The notes beneath the pieces are model-generated. The model made no database searches, was not told where the DNA came from, and was given only the letters and a program-made list of their open reading frames with translations. Below are positions 47,123-59,644 of a stretch of DNA of 64,000 nucleotides, in pieces. How positions within the stretch are numbered: position 1 is the first letter of the stretch; each line of letters starts with the position of its first letter. The stretch spans positions 21,292,631-21,356,630 of the forward strand of contig OU015501.1 in NCBI GenBank assembly GCA_907164885.2, written 5' to 3'. The stretch comes from Dolomedes plantarius (taxonomy: Eukaryota > Arthropoda > Arachnida > Araneae > Dolomedidae). The translations under genes and the position numbers were made by a program.

Positions 47123-48018
47123 GGTATCCGACCCCGTTCAAAACCAAAATCTTTCAATTGGGTTTTATATAAAAAAATTTCCAGTTAAACTGATAGCAGG
47201 TTATAAAACTTAGAAAAATATCAAAATTTGGAAAAGAAAAAATAAATTTTTGTTGAAATTTTAGAAAAATTGAAAAAAAATTAACCTTTTTTTATCTTTA
47301 TGATAACGCTTATAATTAAAAGAATATGTGAAAAATATCATAATTTCTTGTATAAATATAGAGATACATTGATTTGCGCATGCAATTAACCAAAATAATG
47401 ATTTTTCTCTTAAGTATAACTGAGTATCAGCCAATCGAGTAAATTTAATACAAAAAAATAAGAAAAAAAGGGAAATTTCTGATAAAATGTGCCAATAATT
47501 TATCTCTAGGTAAGATATTGTAAAGATTTTGGTTCATTGCATCCATAACATCATAACAAACAAACGTATAAAATTTCATTAAATTCTGAACATTATTATA
47601 GTAGTTGTCATTGTTGTACTATAAGAGTATACCAAAAAATTCTGTTTTCCAGAAATTCAATTTAAAGTTTAACTACGAAAAATTGCAACCTTAAAAACTC
47701 AACAGTTGTCTAAAATTTACCAGCTTTGTAGCATACACCTTCTTTGAGCTCAGTAATAATGTACTTTTTTCTGGAATTAAGAGGAATAATAGCTGTTTAC
47801 TATGTTTTTTCTTTATAAAACTACCAACTTCCGGTTATTTAAATGCGCACTTCCGGTTTAACAGCTGATAATTAAACAACTGTATCTCAGCTTCTAATGA
47901 CTCCAGAAACAAACTGTAAATGGTTTTTGAAAGCTAAAAGTTCTATCTTTAATATGAGACAGTAAAAAAATTTGGAATTTTTTTGACGAAAATGATGATT
48001 TAAACGTGGTCGGATACC
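47123..48018. mobile_element. TTAA-type non-autonomous element
   Basis: An 11-bp inverted repeat GGTATCCGACC lies at 47123-47133 and 48008-48018. TTAA follows the right end (48019-48022); on the left TTAA is at 47117-47120, two A bases away from the repeat, so the border is ambiguous by two bases. The interior is AT-rich with ACTTCCGGTT motifs at about 47827 and 47850 like those in the element at 8049-9653. No gene. Confidence 0.6.
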
Positions 48019-48022
48019 TTAA

Positions 48023-48627
48023 GGGAATACGACCCTCGCGAAAGGAAAAAATCAGCAGATATCTCTAGCACACCCCTCCCTCCTTTCCAACCATAACTCT
48101 GATAACAATAACAATATATAACTCCCAAAAATAACTTAAACAAAACACTGTACCGCTACAATACGTTTTGAAATTTTTAAATGACAGCATCAACAATGTT
48201 GGTTAATGCACAAACAAAGCGGCAAGGAAGCAATACAGCACACGTACAATATGTGGCACAATACTCACACGGTTTTTAAGTAGAAGTAAAATTAATAAAG
48301 CTTGTGAATCCTGTTGTATAGAGTGTTGTAAACTTAAGTAGAGTGTTATAAAATAAGAGTATTTTAAAATGTGTTTTGTAAACTTAAATAACTTTAGCAT
48401 AGCAGTAAGTTGTAAAACTGCAGAGCATTTCCTCTTTAATTGTTGGTGACAAATTCACGAATAATCCAATAGACAGGTGTTGTTTATTTTGTTTTTATTA
48501 TGTTTTTTCAAAATTGAGTCTTCAGTAAATAGCTTTTTTAGCAAAGCTTTTGTTTTATTCTTATCAGAAATTTCTGTATCCGTAGGACAGTTATCTAGTG
48601 TTGTATGATGGAACAATTCACTTCCCT
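48023..48627. other. AT-rich non-coding DNA
   Basis: Nothing recognised. Confidence 0.5.
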
Positions 48628-48641
48628 TGTTTTCATAAGTT

Positions 48642-48876
48642 TTTTTTTTTTTTTTTTTTTCCAGTACGGAGGCACTTGTCGTCAAACATTCACCTATACA
48701 ACGCCGCAATTTTACTGCCCATATTATTGTGGGGGCACCATATAGGCGGACAGCATTACCCCCTATGAAGGGACTACACGAACGGAGACATTTTTCGTGG
48801 CGCGACGCCAGGATTCGATCCGAGTACCCTGAGCACCGAAAACCAATGCGCTGTACCACTGGGCCGCCACAAGCCC
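48642..48876 (-). mobile_element. tRNA-derived SINE with A-tail and target duplication
   Basis: This is the best preserved SINE in the window. The 14-bp duplication TGTTTTCATAAGTT stands at 48628-48641 and 48877-48890. On the minus strand the head carries an A-box-like GGCGGCCCAGTGGTACAGCG and a B-box GGATCGAATCC, and the element ends in an A-tail of about 19 bases. Such tails and duplications are the signature of LINE-driven retroposition. Confidence 0.9.
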
Positions 48877-48890
48877 TGTTTTCATAAGTT

Positions 48891-50733
<1,843 letters not shown>

Positions 50734-50816
50734 TGCGTGCCAATCCTGAATAGTTAGGGGCTCTTAGTTTCAAATTTTCCAAGCAGAAAAAAATAATTCA
50801 AGTTTCACAAGGAACT

Positions 50817-50869
50817 GTACCGTACATTCAAAGTACCGTACATTCAAAGAAAACTTTGAATGTACGGTA
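50817..50869. repeat. Direct repeat followed by its inverse (hairpin)
   Basis: GTACCGTACATTCAAA occurs twice in tandem (50817-50832 and 50833-50848) and then, after AAAA, in inverse orientation (50854-50869). The second and third copies form a perfect 16-bp stem. Confidence 0.85.
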
Positions 50870-50877
50870 GTACAGTA

Positions 50878-51302
50878 ATTTTTCTTTGTATACGAACTCC
50901 GGTTGAATTGAACTTGAAAAGCTACGATACGTTCTGATAAGATTTTTTTAAATCAGTATGATAATCAAGAGGGTATAAAATACTGAAGCTTTGAGTAATT
51001 GATTAGGACATATACGTAAAGCTATTCATTTACTTTCTTATCTGTTCAAAGTTTTTTTTATCGTTTATTTCCGTCTGTTTTGTAACAAATGACGTTCCGA
51101 GCTATTTGCTGTAAGAGAACGGGAAGACTCTCGTTGACTGCAATATCCCTCACTCGATGTCTTTCGGTTTCCCCCTCCCCCCTCAACTACCTCATACGCG
51201 CAATGAAACCTTCGGCTACCCCTTCCATGCATAAAAACCCATATATTATTAATTCCTTCTCTCGGCTGAATTTAAAGTCATTCAATCTAATTTATAAGCT
51301 CA
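50878..51302. other. Non-coding DNA
   Basis: Nothing recognised; the frame 51089-51334 has no known motif and runs into the Helitron. Confidence 0.45.
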
Positions 51303-51898
51303 CTAGTTGGTACCCGTCAAAACATGACGGCTAGATAGTAAATAAATGTACTAATATACAAATTAAACTCAACACATCATATCAAATGTAGAAAATCATA
51401 ATAATGCGCAGAAAAAAATTAATGTGTTTAAGCAGCCTCGTACTTAGTATCTAAAGCCAGATTAAAAAATTTCATCGAGCAAGCACAGAAAGCAATTTTT
51501 TTAATTATAAATCATCGCTAATTAAACAACGTGAAATAAACAATTTCCATCAGGTTTAATCTTATATTTCACAAACATAATTATCATAAAAATAAAAATG
51601 GCAGAGAGAGATCTAGAGACTCCTTGAAATAAACGTGTTTATCATTAAACCATGTCACTGAGCATGCGCAGAAACAAAGTTTCTAAAGACAGATTTAAAC
51701 ATGCCACTGAGCATGTGCAGAAATAAATTTTTAATTGTAAATTTATCGCTAATTAATAGAAATTGTGGTTACAAAAACCAAATTTGACAAATCTACAGAT
51801 TACAGTCTTTCGTTTAAGACCAAAGTGAAGTAAATTGATCCTGTAGTTTTCTCTCACGGACTGCCCAAAAAGTCGGCTTAGCAACTTAAATATATAGA
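51303..51898 (-). mobile_element. Short non-autonomous Helitron
   Basis: On the minus strand the element starts TCTATATATTTAAGTTGC, with A before it, and ends in a hairpin GCCGTCA-TGTTT-TGACGGG, ten bases, then CTAG followed by T. This is the full Helitron end structure (5' TC, 3' hairpin and CTRR, insertion between A and T, no target duplication). The 596 bp encode no replicase, so it relied on one from elsewhere. A copy of its 5' end occurs at 43036-43091. Confidence 0.78.
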
Positions 51899-52792
51899 TA
51901 CCTTTTAAAAGAGCTCTCGCAATTTTTCTTAGATAAAAAGGTCTATAGGCAGCATAATACTTTGTATACGCTCAACAGAAAAGTCAAATCCACTTTATAA
52001 AAATATCCTTTATATATTTTATTTAAGTTAAGCTTTTCCCAGGGAAATTTTGAACTGTTATATTGTGATCAGATGAATAACGTCCTTAATTCTATTACTT
52101 GATTTTTTAATCTTATTTTATGTCATAAGAGTACCCCTTGAAATTTTAGAAATTTTAAACCCTTCATGTATAAGTAACATACTTGATGTTGTTTTATAAA
52201 TTTTACAGATGTAAATTGATATTTTTAATGACTTCATCAACCTTTTAATCTGAAAACTTTCAGCACTCATCATTTTGAGCAGACATTTTTAGATTTACAG
52301 GTTATCTTTCTGTAAAAAGAGAGTAAACCGTCTAATTACTATAAAAGAATCGTAATTTAACTATTACTATATAAGCAATTAATAGTAATATAAGTAATTA
52401 ATTACTATAAGTAATTAATTACTATATAAGCTATTGGAATTTTTTTAAGAATATCTTTAACCTTGTGCTGTGTATGATTATATGTCATATCTACGACATT
52501 AAAAATATTCTCCATTGAAAAAGCAAATTATTCTGTATCTAATAAGCCAAACGTTTACCGCATATTTAAATGATATAAATAAAACGCAAAAAGAAACATA
52601 ATTTTAAAAATGTATGTTCATATGTGTGCAAGGAGAAAAAATATGTTAACGTAAGATATTAAAATAATAATTCACCTTTTTTTACTTTATAAGTAATCTA
52701 ATGCCAATAAAATTTAATAATTTAATAAGGAAAATATTTTTATTCTAAAATGAAGTATATTCATACTACGGATTCCAAGGAATCTAGGATTG

Positions 52793-52794
<2 letters not shown>
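51899..52794. other. AT-rich non-coding DNA
   Basis: Short imperfect repeats of AATTAATTACTATA near 52372-52434; otherwise nothing. Confidence 0.5.

Positions 52795-52831
<37 letters not shown>
52795..52831. repeat. (TA)n(TG)n microsatellite
   Basis: A short compound run that abuts, and seems to have overwritten, the end of the MITE at 52832. Confidence 0.9.
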
Positions 52832-52832
<1 letters not shown>

Positions 52833-53354
52833 GTGATTCAAAACTCCATGTACAAACTTTTAGGGCAGGTAGAAAACTAAATCACATAGGAATGTATGAT
52901 TTTTCTGCATCTTAGATTATCCTCTAGCTCAGTGCTCCCTAACCTTTTAATCTCCGCGGACCGGTCAACGTTTGATAATTTTACCGCGGCCCGCTGAGGG
53001 GGGCTATGACTGCAATTTTAATTTATAATCTTGAAATGTTTGATAAACAATAAACTAATTTGAAATAGTTACAAGATTTCTTCTGTTACAAAGGTATAAA
53101 TTAGCACAAACCTGACAAAGTCGCACTAACCCGAGAGAAATACACCATAGTAAATAAAATGGAAATAATTTAATGTTCCTTGGGTGGCCCGGTACTATTT
53201 GATCCACGGACCGGTAGCGGTCCGCGGCCCGGGTGTTGAGGACCACTGCTCTAGCTGATCAGGTTTAAGTTTCCGGTCATACACTCCTATGTGATTCTGT
53301 CGTGAGTTTTCTGCCTCCCCTAAAAGTTTGCACATGGAGTTTTGAATCACCCTG
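52832..53354. mobile_element. MITE with CAGGGTGATTC ends, split by a hAT element
   Basis: Arms of about 65 bp (GGTGATTCAAAACTCCATGT at 52832 and its near-inverse ending at 53354) pair. The right end has the full CAGGGTGATTC terminus with TA outside; the left end has lost the first bases to a microsatellite. Without the nested element the MITE is about 200 bp. Confidence 0.8.
52930..53248. mobile_element. Non-autonomous hAT element, 319 bp
   Basis: A perfect 8-bp duplication CTCTAGCT stands at 52922-52929 and 53249-53256. The ends are CAGTGCTCCCTAACC and, read inward from the right, CAGTGGTCCTCAACAC, a common animal hAT terminus. CpG-rich blocks (GCGGACCGGTC and GACCGGTAGCGGTCCGCGG) lie near the ends. 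No coding content. Confidence 0.92.
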
Positions 53355-53446
53355 TATATATATATGTGTGTTTGTTTGTTTGTTTGTGTATGTATGTATG
53401 TATGTATGTATGTATGTATGTATGTATGTACGTATGTACGCATGCA
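53355..53446. repeat. (TGTA)n microsatellite
   Basis: TA, GTTT and GTAT runs fill the space between the MITE ending at 53354 and the DNA transposon starting at 53447. Confidence 0.95.
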
Positions 53447-55594
53447 TGCCCATAATTATAAAAATGGTCTAAGTCAAGAATTTAAAAAAAAAAATCAGTT
53501 TATCAGTTATTTTGAGCCACATCTTTTTCAATTAAAATAATCCGATGTAACTTTTAAAGAGTTGGGAAAATTGAATCGTTAGATTGAGTTGGCAGTTGCG
53601 TCGTTCAACGGGAGTCAGTTTATTTGTAAATTTTAGCTACGCCAGCGGTTGTGCGTGAGAGTATTTTGCTGTGAACAACTTATGAATGATAAGAAACACC
53701 AAACTATCTTTTCTGTCAAATTCAAAAGGAGAATAATAAATGGTTTAATTGTTATAGTTATTGATTTTTTATTGATTATTAATTATATTGCTATTATGGC
53801 ATCAGATAGTGGTTCAGGTAATTATATTTTAAATAATAATAAAAAAGCAATGCTCATTGCAACGTGGTTATGTGAATAAGTTGATTTTTTTAAATGCTGT
53901 TTGTAGATATTATACGACCACAAAATAGAGGTAATACTTCTAAGAAATGGAAACGAATAAGACAATTATCATCTTCAGGTGAAGTAAACCAGGACTTTAC
54001 TGCAAACATATTATTATGTGTAAGTCCGGAAATCCCAGACATAGAGCAAAGGAAAATGAAAAAAAGAAAGACAACAAATTAACCTCATTATACACAAATA
54101 TCATAAAAAATTAAGAGAAATAGTGGCGAAGAAGTCTAAACTACAAAAAATTCATAAGTTTGTTAGTGCTAAAATCATTGGAAATAAGGATTCCCTTTGC
54201 TCAAAAAAAATGTTTGAATCACTTTGAATTTGAAGAGAGAAAATCTAACTGAAATTTTTTGGAAACCAAAAAATTTTACAAACCAGAACTTATTTCTATG
54301 TGGTGCAGTTCATAAACAAATAATAAAACAAAGGAGACTCAGAACTTTTGAAAGACCGATGAGAAAAGGCAACTATAAATATTTTCTATATATGACTAAT
54401 TCAAAAGTGCCTGTTTGCAAGAAACTTTTTTAGATACCTTTAAAATATCTGCTGGACAGTTGCCTCGTGCTCTGAATGCTGAAATAGCTGGAACAGATCG
54501 CCATGGGGATAATCATCTCGAAAAACAGATGAAGATGAGATTATGGTTGTAAAAGAACACATTTTAAGTTTTCCAGCACATGAAAGCCACTACACCAGAG
54601 TTCGCCATACTCCAGGACGAAAATATTTAAGTCCCAATTTAGATATTAGAAAAATGTATGACCCTCATGTGGAGAAATGTAACAAAAATAATCAATCATA
54701 CGTTAATGAGTGAACTTACAGGAAAGTATTTAATACCGAGTTCAACTTAAATTGTCATTCTCCTCGCGAAGATACATGCCAAAAGTGTGATTTAATGAAG
54801 CTAAAAATTGAAGCATCTAGCAATGAGGAAGATCTTAGACGAAGTCATGATTTACATTTGAAAATTGCCGAACAAGGCAAGTAATATCTAACAAATGACC
54901 AGCAAAAAGCAAAAGCGTATCTCGAGGAATATTATGGATTCTCATTTGATTTAAATAGAGCACTTCTGTATCCTAAATTTTCTGTTTCGGTAGCTTATAA
55001 TAAGCGAAATATGTATGTATACAACTGAGGTTTCCATAACTTCCGTAATAACAATGTCAATATGTACGTATGGGATGAGACTACAGCTTTAAGAGGTTCG
55101 CAGGAAGTGACGTCATGTATTTTTAAGCATATTAAGGCTGCTATGTACTAACCCCATTGGATTCGCTCACCTCAATGTTAACCTATGCAGAAAATTTGTC
55201 CACGGATTGCCGACTTGGATTCAAAGATTTTTTTTAAAAAAATGTACTCCGTCATAGAGAAAAAAATTTTACATTTGTGTACATTTTTCGTTTTTTTTTA
55301 AATGCAATTAATATTTTAAAATTTAAATTATTCGGGGAAAAATCTGATAAAGTGTATTTCAAACGCTCATAAATTCCTTTGGTGGACGAAATTTATAAAA
55401 TGAATCCTGTAGCGCTTTGCAGAAAAGTTCAGGATATCTGACAATACCAATTTTATTTGATTATCAGCATTTATGTACCTGTAAATAGTTGACAAAAATA
55501 TAATTTAAATGAAAAATTGGGGGGCAGCGCTTAACCCCCCTATAAAGAGAGAGCGATTACAATCCCTCAAAATGCCAATCCTAAGGGGGGTGGA

Positions 55595-56188
55595 ATCATA
55601 TACTGGGGCAATTCGTCTTCACTGCCCAGTCTATTTCGATAGCGCGCCGAACTATGGCTAATTCCTAGCCACCCGGTTCCTTCAGAAATCACCCAGAATA
55701 CGCTGGATTAAGGAACGTAAAACAAGCACCTTTATTCTTTAACGTATTTACACATTTACATTAACTCCATATGAGTTTTGCACCTCCAGTGCATGCATGG
55801 CCTCCAGCCAATTCAATTAATTCACCAAACAAATCGCAATCACCGCCACGTGGCTTCTCCGCACACGTAAAACTCTGGTCCGAGACAAAATCGACATCCA
55901 CGCCGGACCCCTGTCTCTCTCTGTCTGTCCTGTCACCACGCTAGCTTGCTCTCTCCTCCACAGACGAACACCAGTCCAAAACCGGTTCCCCTGCATACCT
56001 CCGGAAACACGTCCAGCAAACCATTTGCACCTCCGGTCCTGGTTGTCATCTGTTTACCAGAGAGCTGGCACGCCTCTTGATTGATTACCTGAACTCGCCT
56101 CTGGTAAACATTCAAAACTGAAAAGAAACTTCACCAAATTTTATATATAATATACCGGGGGTTAAGCAGAGGGCCCGCCGCCATCACA
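55595..56188 (-). repeat. 3' LTR (left copy)
   Basis: On the minus strand it starts TGTGATGGCGGC and ends GTATATGAT. CTATTTCGATAGCG near its right-reading end and AATAAAGGTGCTTG (minus, near 55724-55737) fit the R/polyadenylation region; TATATATAAAATTTG near 56134-56148 is a possible TATA box. Confidence 0.93.
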
Positions 56189-56203
56189 GCTCCTCCCCCC
56201 TTT
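56189..56203 (-). promoter_or_regulatory. Polypurine tract
   Basis: On the minus strand AAAGGGGGGAGGAGC directly precedes the 3' LTR, the expected plus-strand primer. Confidence 0.85.
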
Positions 56204-57727
56204 AAAGGCTTTTTTATACATAAAAAAGTCTAATGGAAAGTTCGGTAGGTCCCTTTAGGTATGCCCACACGAAACATTTCCAAAGAGGTCAATACCATTT
56301 GGCTTTCTTCAGCCCTAACTTCCTAGAGTCAATTTCCGCCTACTTTAGAAATTTCCCTCGAAAATGCCCTAAACTGCACTCAGTCTGGGACACATCATTC
56401 CTAAACCTGCACTCCGAATACTTTTCGAGATTGAAAAACATCAATTCAATTTCCAGTAAGAGATAATGATTACACTGATATTACATTAGCTAAACACATA
56501 ATAAATTCATACATGTTTAAGACAAACAAAATACTCATAATGCACTAAAAAACTTATTTTAACAATCTCATACAGAAAACAACAAAAACATAGCCTCAAG
56601 GCCATTCTATCTGCAGATAACCTTCTCGGTTCAATTATAAACTTAAGGGCGTTAGCACCCGCACCTTTCGGCCAGTCATAGCCAACAAAGTACCCTACAA
56701 CTCGTTTAGCTTCTATCCGCCAACACATTAAGCAGTTTCATTTAACATATTTTAGCATAGGTACTACAACAATACATTACTCTAATCTTACTTAATTACA
56801 AACATTACCACCATTTTGACCATATTTCAATTATCGACTGTATCTTAACCTAGTTGCAATAACATGAAACAAAATATTACTCAAAGACACATTAAACAAA
56901 GAACCATTACTCAAATAAACACAGTTAACACAACATACATTGATCACAACGTTAACCAATTAAAAATTTCACAATTACTCTGTAAACTTCTCTTAAAGCA
57001 AAAACACATCATCGTGGATAACGATTACCATTATAGTGGACAAAATTAAACTTATATTTCTTACTAAATATTAGTTATGTAATTCTTACTATTTCATTAA
57101 ACATTCGGCATTACAAGATCATTAACTATTCGACATTCAGTTGGTCCTGTAACCCACGGAACATAATTTCTCCTATCCAAACGCGCGACTCAATCGGCCT
57201 CTTTCCACTCGATTGGCCAGGAAACCGAAACTCACAGTTGAGCCCACATTTATTTCTACACTAGGATTCCACAATTCCACGTCATTTCCTGACATAGAGT
57301 CATAACAAATTAACTCGTTTGGTTCCTTTTCTAACAATAACAAGATTGTATTGCAGTATATTAATGACAGTCTTTCTGAGGCCTTCCACCGGCTTACACA
57401 AAAAGCGTCTTAGGACCTTTCGCCAAAACAAAATCATTATGCTAATTGATCACAAACGTTATACTAATTGAACATAATGAAATATACCTAATTTGCCTAA
57501 ATCCATTCTCAAACTATGTGGTCATGTTTTACCAACATATATGCACTTTAAATTTCACAAAAATCATCACATAAAAGATTATACACTACAATTTACTCAA
57601 TTCAATATTCTGGTATAAAATCATACCAAAAAAAACCAATACACATAATTACTACACATACATTTCTGGGTCACTGTTTCACGCAGCATTAAATTCTCCC
57701 TTGACCCTCAAAATCTCATCTGAGAAT
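56204..57727. other. Retroelement 3' internal region, no gene
   Basis: AT-rich with no open frame of interest and no pol motif. In an autonomous relative pol would lie here. Confidence 0.6.
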
Positions 57728-59644
57728 TTAAATTTTCCCAAACTGGATTCCTTTAAATTTGGAGTTAACCCTCCTCGTAGCATCTCGCTTACGCTGAATT
57801 TTCTTGGAAACCCTGTCATACGGCTCCCTTAAATCATCCTGTCTATTAATCTTCGCCCTCGCGAATATTTGCAACTTTCGGTTTTTCATCAGTCTCCCGA
57901 AATTGCTAGGCTGCCCCTCTGAGCACCTCGTACCCATTTTCATTTTGAATTTAACAGAATGTCTTCCTCCCTTAAATTTCCTCTTGAACTTGACAAAACC
58001 CTGGCGTCCCGTCTTTTGACTATGCCTTACGCAATTCGGTCTGCCTCTAGCTAAAGGACATTTCTCCTTAGTTTTGCTCAAGCCCAAAAACATTTTAAAC
58101 TTCGCTTTCTTGCGCGTTATTCCACTCGCCTTTTCGCGGCGCTGTTTAGTCCTTATCACTACCGGATGTAATTTCCCTTTGAACTCGTTACAATGGAGTA
58201 TCCCAATCTTAGGTAACCTCCCTCTCAAAATGTTTCTACTCGGAAACCCTGTCCTTCTATTTTCTACAGGGATTCTCTCCCCCTCAGCCGCATTGTTTAG
58301 GTTTCCCCTAAATTCCGTCAAAATCTTACCATCTATTTTATACGAACTTTCGACCCTTTCGCGGTCCGTGTTTTCCCGAATGCCATTGTCTAATCCCTGG
58401 GGAGCAAATTCTAAACCGTCTCTCGGCTCAACTTTTTCGACTACATTCATCACAGCCTGACATGCACTTATAGTCCCTTCCACTTGTAAAGAACCTGATG
58501 AATGGACTCGCAGACAAAGGTCCATCCCCCTGTGTGTGCGGTCAGTTACACAAAACGCGGGATTCAAGTCCTCTAAAACATCGGCTGACTCAACGAAACT
58601 AACTTTTCTCACTTCGAGATCACAAATGTTAGAGTCGCTTTCAGACAATATTTCTCTTTTATCTAGGCTATTTTCTTCACACAAATCTACATTCATTTTC
58701 CCACATGTCTCTACATGCGGGAATTTGCAGAGCGAGTCATCTATTTCCATTCTATCTGGGCTAGTTTCCTTACACAAATCTACATTCATTTTCCCAACTG
58801 TCTCTACATTCACGGATTTGCAGAGCGAGTTATCTATTTCACTTCGATTTTCTACACCCGAATTTAAGCCTGCTTGCTCAATTACAAAGGTTTCCTTATT
58901 TTCCCACACTTCCCTCGAACTGCTCAAAGTATCTCCGGCAACCAACTGGCTACAGAATTCCTTATTTTTAATTTTGCCTCGAGTACTCGCGCTTCCGAAA
59001 TTCCCAGCTTCCACCTCGCTGAAATTTCCCAACACATTCTCTACATTTTTTTCTCTACCCAGAGATTTAACCTTTTGCTCTACGCAAATTTTCCCCTCAA
59101 TTTGACTTTCGACACTTTTCTCAATTTTAGTGACTCCGGCCTTCCTTATTAAACCTCTACTTTCTCTATAGGAATTTACAGCCTGTAATTTTACCCTCAG
59201 GTACTCCAATTCCCTCGATTTAATAAATCTAGTTGATTGATCTAAAGCATATTTCGCCTCACAGTCTAGGTCGTATTCTAGTCTCTCGAAGATTCCTTTA
59301 TCATGTCTCACAAAGAATTCTTTATTCGACTCGAAAACCTCGAAAATATTGTCTATTATGGCTTTCTGACTAACGTCTAAACTTTCTCTCTTTCTTATCA
59401 AAGCTAATTCATAGGCCCTATTCATCTGCTCATACTTCTCTTCCCAAATTTTACTCGCTTCTCTTTCTTTCTGTTCTAGAATTCCTTCTAGACACGCCTT
59501 GGTCCCTACTTCACTGTAATTTTCTGCTCCAATGATTCGTCGGACAATTACTATTTTTTTATCATTTATCGACGCCTCAACGTCCAAATTATCGGCCAAA
59601 GCCACAAGAACAATTTTAGTCTGTCTAATTAGAAGAACTTCCAT
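57728..59644 (-). CDS. Gag-like retroelement protein, 638 aa
   Basis: An uninterrupted frame from ATG (59644) to stop, alone in a young LTR element. Residues 1-60 (IVLVALADNLDVEASINDKK, then EGILEQKERE) resemble the N-terminus of Gag proteins of arthropod gypsy-type elements, where a small helical domain is followed by a Glu/Lys-rich coiled coil; here residues 55-160 are rich in Glu, Lys, Arg and Leu and fit such a coil. Residues 268-299 and 299-330 are two copies of a 32-residue unit (DDSLCKxxxVETxGKMNVDLC). The last about 170 residues are strongly basic with KFK repeats, suited to binding RNA in place of a zinc knuckle, none of which (CCHC) is present. No classical capsid hallmark such as the YxxLxxLRQ motif was seen. 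The role in particle formation is inferred from position and N-terminus. Confidence 0.75.
   Translation of the reverse strand: MEVLLIRQTKIVLVALADNLDVEASINDKKIVIVRRIIGAENYSEVGTKACLEGILEQKEREASKIWEEKYEQMNRAYELALIRKRESLDVSQKAIIDNIFEVFESNKEFFVRHDKGIFERLEYDLDCEAKYALDQSTRFIKSRELEYLRVKLQAVNSYRESRGLIRKAGVTKIEKSVESQIEGKICVEQKVKSLGREKNVENVLGNFSEVEAGNFGSASTRGKIKNKEFCSQLVAGDTLSSSREVWENKETFVIEQAGLNSGVENRSEIDNSLCKSVNVETVGKMNVDLCKETSPDRMEIDDSLCKFPHVETCGKMNVDLCEENSLDKREILSESDSNICDLEVRKVSFVESADVLEDLNPAFCVTDRTHRGMDLCLRVHSSGSLQVEGTISACQAVMNVVEKVEPRDGLEFAPQGLDNGIRENTDRERVESSYKIDGKILTEFRGNLNNAAEGERIPVENRRTGFPSRNILRGRLPKIGILHCNEFKGKLHPVVIRTKQRREKASGITRKKAKFKMFLGLSKTKEKCPLARGRPNCVRHSQKTGRQGFVKFKRKFKGGRHSVKFKMKMGTRCSEGQPSNFGRLMKNRKLQIFARAKINRQDDLREPYDRVSKKIQRKRDATRRVNSKFKGIQFGKI

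Noticed and set aside
55933..56115. 60-codon minus frame present twice (also 61087-61269)
   Set aside because: It lies within the LTRs and is duplicated only because they are.
58074..59152. Plus-strand frames of 92-189 codons
   Set aside because: They mirror the real 638-codon ORF on the minus strand.
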